From: UBA1181 sp963648205
Lineage (GTDB): Bacteria > Bacteroidota > Bacteroidia > Bacteroidales > Paludibacteraceae
Reading direction: 5' to 3'
Length of the DNA stretch: 20,190 bases
Assembly: GCA_963648205.1 (NCBI GenBank)
Contig: CAVJCT010000003.1
Span: 1 to 20,190, forward strand
This document shows, in pieces, positions 1 through 6,868 of this stretch (positions are counted from its first letter, which is position 1; every line of letters begins with the position of its first letter). The notes beneath the pieces are model-generated. The model saw nothing but the letters and a program-made list of their open reading frames with translations, made no database searches and was not told the origin of the DNA. A program made the position numbers and the translations under genes.

Positions 1-5
1 CGATT

Positions 6-2222
6 ATGCCTATATCATCCAACAACTATCAACAAATCTTGGGCGAGGCAATCACGGTGATTGACGGTGCGCAAGGCTCTGCGAATGCGGAGGTGAAAGA
101 GCAGTTCCGAAAACTGAAGGAGGAGTTCAGCAAAGTCTCTGCTACGGGTGAACAACTCGAACGTGAGGGTAAAGTACTGAAAATCGGTGTGGTAGGTCAG
201 GTGAAGGCAGGAAAGTCTTCTTTCCTCAACTCTCTCTTCTTCGACGGCGAAAACGTGTTGCCTCGTGCTTCCACTCCGATGACCGCTGGTCTCACCGTCC
301 TCGAATATGGCGAAACCAACGAGTTCATCACAGAATACTACAACATTGAGGAGTGGGGTTTCTTCGAGGAGAAAGCCAGGTTGTTCCACCAAATTGTGAA
401 CGACTTCAAAGCGTCTAAGAAGGAATATGCTACATTGTCCGACGAGGAGGTGGCTAAGGTCGCCAATATTCCAGACGAAATCTCGGGTGCTTACGAACTG
501 GTTTCCAACTGCACTGGCGATGTGCGTCGTAAAGTGCAAGTGGATTCTCTCATAGAATCTCAACCTTTCAACGGCATCAAAGACCTCCAAAATGTGTTGG
601 AGAACTATGTTGGAGCGAATGGTCAATATACTTCTATCGTTAAGTGTCTGACTATCAGGATGAAAGACGAACGTTTGCACGATCTACGCATTGTCGACAC
701 TCCAGGCGTGAATGACCCAATCGTCTCTCGTGAGCAACGTACGCGCGAATTTCTTCGGGGTTGCCACGGTGTCTTTTTGCTGAGTTTCGCCTCTCGTTTC
801 TTCGATAGCACAGATGTGGATTTCCTTGTCAATCGTATTGGTTCTCAAGGAATTAGCAAGGTCGTGTTGATTGCCAGCAAGTTCGATTCTGCCTTGCAAG
901 ATCAGGGCAAGAAGTTCAAAGACAACCTCGGTATGTGCATCTCTGCTACGGTCGAGTCGTTGGAGAAGCAGTTCAACCGCAACATGGCTTCTTCAGGCTA
1001 TACTGGTGAGACACCTATCTTCGCTCAAAGTTCGGGCATCGGCTTCTCTATCGCTCAAAAATCGCCTTCTGAATGGGACGAGACTGAGCAACAGGTGGTT
1101 AAGCAGATGCGTCGTTTCTTCCCGAGCGACTTTGAGACGGACGAGTTGACGAAAGATACCTTTATGGAACTTTCGCAGATTGATTGCATCCGCCAAGACT
1201 ATTTGGAGGGTGTTTTCATGCAGAATCGTTCGGAGATCATCGCTCGCAAAATCAGCGAATATTTCTCTCACGTCGGTGGCGAACTCACCGCTCCATTAGA
1301 CGAGAGTCAAAAACTTTTCTCTGATAAAGTGAAGATGCTCGAGAGTACGGATATCTCGCAGATTAACGCCATCAAACTCTCCACGCTCAACTTCATCAGC
1401 AGTTTCACGAAGGATTTCGACTCTATCTCGAAGCGTTGCAACGAAATGACGGAGCAAGCCTTGAAAGAGTGTTGGAACTCCTTCAAAACGCCAGATAACC
1501 GTGTGCCGACCATCACCACATCGGTCGACTCCTCACGCGAAGGTACTTGGTTTGGTTTTGACCATGATGTTTCATGCACTTGCCGTGAAATTGACTCCAA
1601 CCGCTTGGTCGACAATGTAACTCGTGGTGTGCAAGAGGCTGCCGACGGCATCGTTCGTGTATGGCAACGCAAACTGAAAGACTTGACCGACAATTTGATT
1701 AAGAAGACAATCGCCAATCGTATCGCTGAGGCTGAACGCAACGATACCGAGGGCGTTTTCCAAGCCGATGAGTTGCGCCGTGTCCTCTCCGAGGTCGTTG
1801 CTTCAATGGACAATAGCGGTACGGTTGATGTTCGTGATGCTGTCAACACGGCGATTTCTCAAGTTGAGGCAATCGCACAAAGTGGTTCGTATAGCACCTA
1901 CTTAGGTCAAATGTCAGAAGCAGAGGCGGTCAACACCCTTCACAGCCGTTCTGAGAAAGCCATCAATCGTGCTTCTTCAGCCCTTCGCACTGCTATTTCC
2001 GACTTCAGCGATGCTGTTCATCAAGCCTTGGTCAACTCCAAGAATGACTTCGTTCAGGTCTTCTCCGTCCGCAAAGACGAACTCTCTGCAAAGATCAAAG
2101 GTTCAATGCAGGAGAAATTAGACCACTTAGAGTCCGAACTGAAAGACAAAGAGAACGCTATCCGCGAATACAAAGCAGCGATGGCAAGTATCGAGTCGCT
2201 AAAATCCATCTTGGATAAATAA
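6..2222 (+). CDS. Dynamin-like large GTPase
   Basis: This 738-residue protein is a large GTPase of the bacterial dynamin-like family, whose members act in membrane remodelling, membrane-stress response or phage defence. Visible motifs are the P-loop GQVKAGKS at residues 64-71, a probable G2 threonine in the STPMTAG stretch near 89-95, G3 DTPG at 231-234 and a variant G4 SKFD at 291-294. The rest is mostly helical, and the last 50 residues are strongly charged and coiled-coil-like (KLDHLESELKDKENAI). No signal peptide or clear transmembrane segment was seen, so membrane contact would be peripheral. The ATG is only five bases from the window edge and the upstream codon is open, so the true start could lie further left. 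Bacterial dynamins often occur as adjacent pairs, and a partner could sit just outside the window. The gene ends 22 bp before a hairpin terminator. Family assignment is firm; cellular role is not known. Confidence 0.88.
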   Translation: MPISSNNYQQILGEAITVIDGAQGSANAEVKEQFRKLKEEFSKVSATGEQLEREGKVLKIGVVGQVKAGKSSFLNSLFFDGENVLPRASTPMTAGLTVLEYGETNEFITEYYNIEEWGFFEEKARLFHQIVNDFKASKKEYATLSDEEVAKVANIPDEISGAYELVSNCTGDVRRKVQVDSLIESQPFNGIKDLQNVLENYVGANGQYTSIVKCLTIRMKDERLHDLRIVDTPGVNDPIVSREQRTREFLRGCHGVFLLSFASRFFDSTDVDFLVNRIGSQGISKVVLIASKFDSALQDQGKKFKDNLGMCISATVESLEKQFNRNMASSGYTGETPIFAQSSGIGFSIAQKSPSEWDETEQQVVKQMRRFFPSDFETDELTKDTFMELSQIDCIRQDYLEGVFMQNRSEIIARKISEYFSHVGGELTAPLDESQKLFSDKVKMLESTDISQINAIKLSTLNFISSFTKDFDSISKRCNEMTEQALKECWNSFKTPDNRVPTITTSVDSSREGTWFGFDHDVSCTCREIDSNRLVDNVTRGVQEAADGIVRVWQRKLKDLTDNLIKKTIANRIAEAERNDTEGVFQADELRRVLSEVVASMDNSGTVDVRDAVNTAISQVEAIAQSGSYSTYLGQMSEAEAVNTLHSRSEKAINRASSALRTAISDFSDAVHQALVNSKNDFVQVFSVRKDELSAKIKGSMQEKLDHLESELKDKENAIREYKAAMASIESLKSILDK

Positions 2223-2243
2223 TCTGAGTAAGGTATAACTATA

Positions 2244-2279
2244 AAAACGAGTCGCTCTCCTCAAAGAACGGCTCGTTTT
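2244..2279. terminator. Bidirectional hairpin terminator between convergent genes
   Basis: An 11-bp stem with one G-U pair (AAAACGAGTCG at 2244-2254 against CGGCTCGTTTT at 2269-2279) encloses a 14-base loop. Because the arms start with A's and end with T's, the structure has a T-tract on either strand. It can therefore end both the dynamin gene on + and the LytTR gene on -, whose stop codons lie 22 and 54 bp away. Confidence 0.75.
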
Positions 2280-2332
2280 CTATATCAGAAATGAAGAGTT
2301 TTATTATGCTGTTTAATGACTCTGACGCTAAA

Positions 2333-3178
2333 TTATATCTGCGAAAACAACTCCGCAATCTTGGCAGAGTAGGTTTTCGACACGGGGATCTCCGTCGGCA
2401 ACATCGTGTCCAACTCGAGGATCAAGCCCTCTTTGCCTTTGCGTAAGACTCTCACTTTCTTCAAGTTGACTACATAGAAACGATGACAACGCACCAACTG
2501 CATCTCAGGGAAATTCTCTTCCACATATTTGAGCGTGTTGCGCAACATAAACTTCACAATCTCCTTCTTCCCATTGAGGTAGTAGATGAAGACGTAATTG
2601 TCTGCCGACTGTATATACAATAGGTCATCCAACCTCACAGAGAGCCTGAAAACACCCTTCTCATCGTTGAAATTGATGGTTTCCCGATTCATTATTATCT
2701 GCCGATTATTCTTGATTTCCTTCAACTGATGATTCCGCTCCTCTAAGGAGAAATAAAGCCAGCAGATGATATAAGGGATAATCAGAATGGAGTCGACCGA
2801 AAGTGTTACTCTTGGCAAGATGACCGTGAAGTAGGGTTGTGGGTTCGGCTGACCTAAGAAATGTGGAAAGAGGGACAGTGCAAACGGTATCAACAACAAT
2901 TCCGCTGCTATCCACACATATTGATATTTATAAGGTATGCCTCTTCGTTTATTGATCTGATAGAAGGCTATCCGGCTGCCAACCAGCACGATGAAACCCA
3001 CCGCTATCATGATCCAAAGGTAGAGCGTGCTTTGCCCGTGGCTTAGATGTTCAAAGCTTTTTATCGTTACATTGGGGCGGTAAATAAACATGAAGACTGC
3101 GACCCAGAAAATCACAAAAGCAAGAAAACGAGCTATATCTCGCTTCTCCGTCATAAATTTTGGAAGTGTGTTCTCCAT
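2333..3178 (-). CDS. Membrane-anchored LytTR-family transcription regulator
   Basis: This 281-residue protein has an N-terminal membrane sensor half and a C-terminal LytTR DNA-binding domain. Four hydrophobic segments are visible at about residues 15-33, 52-70, 86-105 and 125-143. A short charged linker follows, then the LytTR domain from about 176 to 278 with family hallmarks (DLLYIQSADNYVFIYY, LVRCHRFYVVNLKKV, IPVSKTY). There is no receiver domain and no neighbouring histidine kinase, so the membrane part probably senses directly or partners with another membrane protein. The first Met lies about 20 nt downstream of a good -7 box, which supports this start. It is divergent from fabH-fabK-fabF, and three 20-bp-spaced direct repeats in the shared upstream region are candidate binding sites. 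Autoregulation and control of the fab operon are inferences. Fold confidence is high; signal unknown. Confidence 0.9.
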   Translation of the reverse strand: MENTLPKFMTEKRDIARFLAFVIFWVAVFMFIYRPNVTIKSFEHLSHGQSTLYLWIMIAVGFIVLVGSRIAFYQINKRRGIPYKYQYVWIAAELLLIPFALSLFPHFLGQPNPQPYFTVILPRVTLSVDSILIIPYIICWLYFSLEERNHQLKEIKNNRQIIMNRETINFNDEKGVFRLSVRLDDLLYIQSADNYVFIYYLNGKKEIVKFMLRNTLKYVEENFPEMQLVRCHRFYVVNLKKVRVLRKGKEGLILELDTMLPTEIPVSKTYSAKIAELFSQI

Positions 3179-3199
3179 GCGTTTAATTTTAATTCTCTA

Positions 3200-3230
3200 C
3201 AAATTTAGATATAAAATAGTTGAAAATCAA
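3200..3230 (-). promoter_or_regulatory. Promoter of the LytTR gene
   Basis: On the minus strand TTG (3230-3228), a 20-bp spacer and TAAATTTG (3207-3200) fit the Bacteroidota promoter pattern TTTG-N19/20-TAnnTTTG. Transcription would start near 3194, leaving a leader of about 16 nt before the ATG at 3178. Confidence 0.65.
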
Positions 3231-3247
3231 CCTAATTGAATTTTTTG

Positions 3248-3300
3248 TTTCGCCAATGATTATGTAATTTCGCCCCAAAATTGAAAAATTCGCCCCAAAA
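3248..3300. promoter_or_regulatory. Three 20-bp-spaced direct repeats, candidate LytTR operator
   Basis: The core (A/T)TTCGCC occurs at 3248-3254, 3268-3274 and 3288-3294, an exact 20-bp period. The second and third copies extend to TTCGCCCCAAAA. LytTR-domain regulators typically bind short direct repeats about two helical turns apart, so the geometry matches. The array sits upstream of the promoters for both the LytTR gene (about -55 to -106 from its start point) and fabH (about -60 to -113), a typical activator position for either. Binding by the neighbouring regulator is inferred. Confidence 0.65.
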
Positions 3301-3346
3301 CGCTTTCAAATAGGCACTTTTTTTTCGTCTATATGGTTGTTGTTGG

Positions 3347-3354
3347 TAACTTTG
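3347..3354 (+). promoter_or_regulatory. Probable fabH operon promoter, -7 box
   Basis: TAACTTTG matches the Bacteroidota -7 consensus TAnnTTTG. The expected -33 region is only a T-run (3318-3325) rather than a clear TTTG, in keeping with a promoter that needs an activator. The leader to the fabH ATG would be about 90 nt, with no small ORF seen in it. Confidence 0.5.
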
Positions 3355-3450
3355 CAGAACGTAAAGTCGTTTTCGATTTTATTTTGTTGCGTCCGTCCTG
3401 TTTAGGAAAGGTATGCGGCAAGTGAGGCGTTAGAGATAAATTGTATAATA

Positions 3451-4395
3451 ATGAAAATATTAGGAACAGGAAGCGCGGTGCCACAGAAAGTCGTTACTAA
3501 CGATGACTTGAGCAAGATGATGGACACTAGTGATGAATGGATTCGCACTCGTACGGGTATTCAGAGCCGTAGAGTTCTTTCTTCTGAGTCTATCACAGAT
3601 TTGGCAATTACTGCCGCTAAGAATAGTTTGGAAAATGCTGGTCTAACAGGTGCTGATATCGATTATATCTTATGCCACAACATGGTGGGCGATACGATCA
3701 CTCCTTCAATGGCCGCTCTTATTAATAAGGAGATAGAGGCTGGTTGCCCTACCGTGGATTTGAACGCTGCTTGCACAGGTTTCATCTACGCTCTGGATTT
3801 GGCAGAGTCTCTTATCAAAACTGGTAAAGCAAAACATATCTTGATTGTTTGCGCTGAGCAATTGTCTTATTTCATCGATTGGAGTCGTCGCGAAACTTGC
3901 GTACTCTTCGGTGATGCTGCCGGTGCCGCTGTTGTAGGCGAGGGTGGCGAAGATTGCCAAATCAAGTTGAGTACTAAATTTACGGACGCTCTCTACTGTA
4001 AGAGAAGTTACCCTGGAACTCCTTTCCGTGAGCATCAGGATGTTTATCCTTACTTGGAGATGCGCGGTCGCGACGTCTTCAAATTGGCAGTTCTCAACTC
4101 CGCAGACGACATCAAGACAGTCGTTGAGAAGGGTGGTAAGAAATTGGAAGATATCAGTTACTACCTCCTTCATCAAGCCAACGTACGTATTTTGGACGCT
4201 ATCCGCAACGAGTTCAAACTCGAAGAGGAGAAGTTCCCTCATAATATTGCTAACCACGGTAACACTTCTGCTGCAAGTATTCCTTTGCTCCTCGACGAGT
4301 TGAATCGCAAGGGTACTTTCAAAGAGGGTGATTACTTGGTGTTGAGTGCCTTCGGTGCTGGTTTCACTTCTGGCGCATGTTTGATCCGTTGGTAA
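3451..4395 (+). CDS. fabH: 3-oxoacyl-ACP synthase III (FabH)
   Basis: FabH condenses an acyl-CoA primer with malonyl-ACP to start type II fatty acid synthesis in the cytoplasm. The 314-residue length is normal for the family. The Cys-His-Asn triad is complete: C108 in LNAACTGF, H241 in LLHQAN and N271 in HGNTSAAS. The N-terminal GTGSAVP and TSDEWIRTRTGI stretches are family hallmarks, and the glycine-rich FGAGFTSG lies at the C-terminus. The ATG gives the standard N-terminus beginning directly with the first beta strand. It is the first gene of an operon with fabK and fabF, 64 bp upstream of fabK. Primer preference cannot be read here; many Bacteroidota make branched fatty acids, so branched primers are plausible. 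Divergent from the LytTR regulator, which may control it. Confidence 0.96.
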   Translation: MKILGTGSAVPQKVVTNDDLSKMMDTSDEWIRTRTGIQSRRVLSSESITDLAITAAKNSLENAGLTGADIDYILCHNMVGDTITPSMAALINKEIEAGCPTVDLNAACTGFIYALDLAESLIKTGKAKHILIVCAEQLSYFIDWSRRETCVLFGDAAGAAVVGEGGEDCQIKLSTKFTDALYCKRSYPGTPFREHQDVYPYLEMRGRDVFKLAVLNSADDIKTVVEKGGKKLEDISYYLLHQANVRILDAIRNEFKLEEEKFPHNIANHGNTSAASIPLLLDELNRKGTFKEGDYLVLSAFGAGFTSGACLIRW

Positions 4396-4459
4396 AAGCC
4401 GACAGACAGACGTTTTAGAGATTAGTAAGAAAATAGAGTTAATATAAAATTAGTTTGTT

Positions 4460-5407
4460 ATGATAAAAAGTAGAATTTGCGACTTGATCGGTATCAAGTA
4501 TCCTATCTTCCAAGGTGGAATGGCTTGGATTTCAGATGCTAAATTGGCTGCTGCTGTTTCTGAAGCTGGAGGTTTAGGTATCATTTCAGCAATGAATGCG
4601 AATGCTGACATTGTTCGCGAAGAGATTCGTAAATGCAAACAATTGACTAATAAGCCTTTTGGCGTTAATATAATGTTGCAAAGTCCTTTCGCTGCTGAGG
4701 TTGCAAAGGTGGTTGTTGAAGAGAAAGTTGCTGTTGTAACTACTGGTGCTGGTAACCCTGCTCCTTTCGTTCCTGATTGGAAGGCTGCTGGTATCATCGT
4801 TGTTCCAGTTGTCGCTTCTACTGCTTTCGCTATTCGCTTCGAGCGTATGGGCGTTGACGCTGTCGTTGCCGAGGGTGCTGAGTCTGGTGGTCACGTTGGT
4901 GAAATCAACACAATGGCTCTCGTTCCTCAGGTGGTAGACGCTGTTAAGATCCCAGTTTTGGCTGCCGGTGGTATCGCTGACGGTCGTGGTGTTGCAGCTG
5001 CTTTCATGTTCGGCGCAGAGGGCGTTCAGTGTGGTACTTGCTTCTTGGTGGCAGACGAGTGTCGTGCTCACGAAAACTACAAGAAGAAGATCATCGCTGC
5101 AAGCGACGCTGACACTATCGTTACTGGTAAGACTTTGGGTCACCCAGTTCGTTCGCTCAAGACTCCTTTCTCTCGTACTTTCGACAAGATGGAGAAGGAT
5201 CCTAACGTTACAAGCGAGCAAATCATGGCTTTCGGTACAGGTTCATTGCGTAAGGCTGTTCTCGACGGTAATGTAGAAGAGGGTTCTTTCATGTCGGGCG
5301 AAATCGCTGGTATGGTTAAGAAACAAGCCCCTGCTCGCGAAATCATCGAGACTATGATGTCTGAGGCTGAGAATATTATGAAGGCTGCACCTAATCGTAT
5401 CGCTTAA
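4460..5407 (+). CDS. fabK: Enoyl-ACP reductase II, FMN-dependent (FabK)
   Basis: FabK reduces the trans-2-enoyl-ACP double bond, the last step of each elongation cycle, using FMN and NAD(P)H. It is unrelated in fold to FabI. The 315-residue protein has the TIM-barrel nitronate monooxygenase/FabK layout: IKYPIFQGGMAWIS near residues 12-25, AEAGGLG-type SEAGGLG at 34-40, GVN at 68-70, the conserved EGAESGGHVG with H145 (the active-site histidine region of FabK), then AAGGIADGRG and FGAEGVQCGT for flavin phosphate binding. A nitronate monooxygenase is the main alternative, but position between fabH and fabF and the EGxESGGH signature favour FabK. Its stop codon is followed after one base by the fabF ATG, suggesting translational coupling. 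FabK enzymes are generally insensitive to triclosan. Confidence 0.93.
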   Translation: MIKSRICDLIGIKYPIFQGGMAWISDAKLAAAVSEAGGLGIISAMNANADIVREEIRKCKQLTNKPFGVNIMLQSPFAAEVAKVVVEEKVAVVTTGAGNPAPFVPDWKAAGIIVVPVVASTAFAIRFERMGVDAVVAEGAESGGHVGEINTMALVPQVVDAVKIPVLAAGGIADGRGVAAAFMFGAEGVQCGTCFLVADECRAHENYKKKIIAASDADTIVTGKTLGHPVRSLKTPFSRTFDKMEKDPNVTSEQIMAFGTGSLRKAVLDGNVEEGSFMSGEIAGMVKKQAPAREIIETMMSEAENIMKAAPNRIA

Positions 5408-5408
5408 T

Positions 5409-6644
5409 ATGAATAGAGTCGTTATTACAGGTATGGGTATCGTTTCCCCAATCGGAAACGATATCAAGACTTTCTGGGATAATTTGGTAAACGGTGTGTG
5501 CGGTATCGCTCCTATCACAGCATACGACACCACTAACATGCCAGTCAAAATCGCTGCTGAGGTGAAAAATTTCAACACTGAGGATTTTGGCATCGACAGA
5601 GGTATGGCTCGTCGTTCTGACCGCTACTGCCAATTCGCTTTGGCTGCTGCTGCTCAGGCTATGAAAGACAGCGACCTCGAAGGTAAAATCGCTCCAGAGC
5701 GTTTGGGCGTTTACGTCGGCTCTGGTATCGGTGGTATGCAGACGTTCATCAACGAGTGTACAAAGATGATTGAGGAAGGTCCAAATCGTATTTCTCCTTT
5801 GTTCATCCCTATGATGATCTCCAATATCGCTGCTGGTAACGTGGCTATCGCTCATCACGCTGAAGGTCCATGTTTGCCAGTCGTAACTGCTTGTGCTACA
5901 AGTACTCACGCTATCGGTGAGGCTTACCGTTGCATCAAGTACGGCTACGCAGACGCTATCATCGCTGGTGGTGCTGAGGCTACTATCAATCCATTGGCAG
6001 TCGGTGGTTTCACCAACTGTAAGGCTTTGTCTAAGGCAACCGACCCATTGGCTGCTTCTTTGCCTTTCGATGCTCGCCGCGCTGGTTTCGTAATCGGTGA
6101 AGGTTCTGGTATTGTCATCTTGGAGGAATACAACCACGCAGTTGCTCGTGGTGCTAAGATCTACGGAGAAATTTGTGGTTATGGCAACACTTGCGATGCT
6201 CACCACTATACTGCTCCTAAGCCAGATGGTTCTTGCGCTTCTCGTGCTATCAAACAGTCTCTCGACGAGGCTGGCTACGATGCAGCAAAGGATGTCGTTT
6301 ATGTGAACGCTCACGGAACAGGTACTCCTTTGAACGACAAGTCTGAAACCAAGGCTATCAAGTTGGCTTTCGGTGAGGAGAACGCTAAGAAGTTGCATAT
6401 CAGCTCTTCTAAGTCTATGACAGGCCACACGTTGGGTGCTGCAGGTGCTATGGAGGTCATCGTTTCTACGTTGTCTCTTCAAAACAGCATCGTAACGCCA
6501 ACTATCGGCTACAAAGAGGCTGACCCTGAGTGCGACTTGAACTATACGCCTAACAAGGCTGTCAAGGCTGATTTGACTTTGGCTTTGTCAAGCTCTTTGG
6601 GCTTCGGTGGTCACGATGCTTGCGTGGCTATCAGAAAAATCTAA
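5409..6644 (+). CDS. fabF: 3-oxoacyl-ACP synthase II (FabF)
   Basis: FabF elongates acyl-ACP chains by decarboxylative condensation with malonyl-ACP. The 411-residue protein carries the Cys-His-His triad: C162 in TACATSTHAIG, H302 in NAHGTGTPLND and H340 in SMTGHTLGAAG. It opens with the usual VVITGMGIVSPIG and ends with SSLGFGGHDACVAIRK. The start lies one base after the fabK stop, so no independent ribosome binding site is evident. It is the last gene of the fabH-fabK-fabF operon and is followed by a strong hairpin terminator about 100 bp on. FabB is excluded by the neighbour context only weakly, but the sequence style and length fit FabF. No acpP, fabD or fabG is present, so these must be elsewhere in the genome. 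Confidence 0.96.
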   Translation: MNRVVITGMGIVSPIGNDIKTFWDNLVNGVCGIAPITAYDTTNMPVKIAAEVKNFNTEDFGIDRGMARRSDRYCQFALAAAAQAMKDSDLEGKIAPERLGVYVGSGIGGMQTFINECTKMIEEGPNRISPLFIPMMISNIAAGNVAIAHHAEGPCLPVVTACATSTHAIGEAYRCIKYGYADAIIAGGAEATINPLAVGGFTNCKALSKATDPLAASLPFDARRAGFVIGEGSGIVILEEYNHAVARGAKIYGEICGYGNTCDAHHYTAPKPDGSCASRAIKQSLDEAGYDAAKDVVYVNAHGTGTPLNDKSETKAIKLAFGEENAKKLHISSSKSMTGHTLGAAGAMEVIVSTLSLQNSIVTPTIGYKEADPECDLNYTPNKAVKADLTLALSSSLGFGGHDACVAIRKI

Positions 6645-6740
6645 TCATTTGAAATCTAATAAAATAGATAAGGATTTACCTAACTTGACTATTTCTGTGA
6701 AACAATTGTACAATTAAAAATGTACAGAGCCTATTTGTGG

Positions 6741-6771
6741 GAGACTGGCTATTAAGCCAGTCTCTTTTTTT
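6741..6771 (+). terminator. Rho-independent terminator of the fab operon
   Basis: A perfect 10-bp stem (GAGACTGGCT at 6741-6750, AGCCAGTCTC at 6755-6764) with the tetraloop ATTA is followed by a run of seven T's (6765-6771). This is a textbook intrinsic terminator about 100 bp after fabF. Confidence 0.92.
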
Positions 6772-6804
6772 GTGCCTGTTCGAATTTCCACTCTATGTGT
6801 TTTT

Positions 6805-6819
6805 TGCAACTAAGTTGCA
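6805..6819. promoter_or_regulatory. 7-1-7 inverted repeat, candidate Fur-family operator
   Basis: TGCAACT, A, AGTTGCA is a perfect inverted repeat with 7-base arms and a single central base, the architecture of Fur/Zur/PerR boxes. It lies over the expected -33 region of the metal ATPase promoter (-7 box at 6832-6839), so a bound protein could block or recruit polymerase. The identity of the regulator is inferred only from symmetry and from the metal-transport gene downstream. Confidence 0.55.
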
Positions 6820-6831
6820 CTATCGTATTTC

Positions 6832-6839
6832 TAATTTTG
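6832..6839 (+). promoter_or_regulatory. Probable metal ATPase promoter, -7 box
   Basis: TAATTTTG fits TAnnTTTG and lies 29 bp upstream of the ATPase ATG. No good -33 element is at the normal distance; the 7-1-7 inverted repeat occupies that position. Confidence 0.55.
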
Positions 6840-6868
6840 CATCGTAAACAAGAATAAAAGTTAAAAAT

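Noticed and set aside
15..680. 221-aa open frame antisense to the dynamin gene
   Set aside because: It mirrors the codon bias of the strong plus-strand GTPase gene, has no recognisable motif and no upstream signals.
5391..6482. 363-aa open frame antisense to fabF
   Set aside because: It is rich in Ser, Thr, Cys and Val as expected of the reverse complement of a biased gene, and fabF is unmistakable on the other strand.
6704..6715. 12-bp perfect palindrome AATTGTACAATT between fabF and its terminator
   Set aside because: It is short, AT-rich and lies in a position with no promoter of its own; no function is supported.
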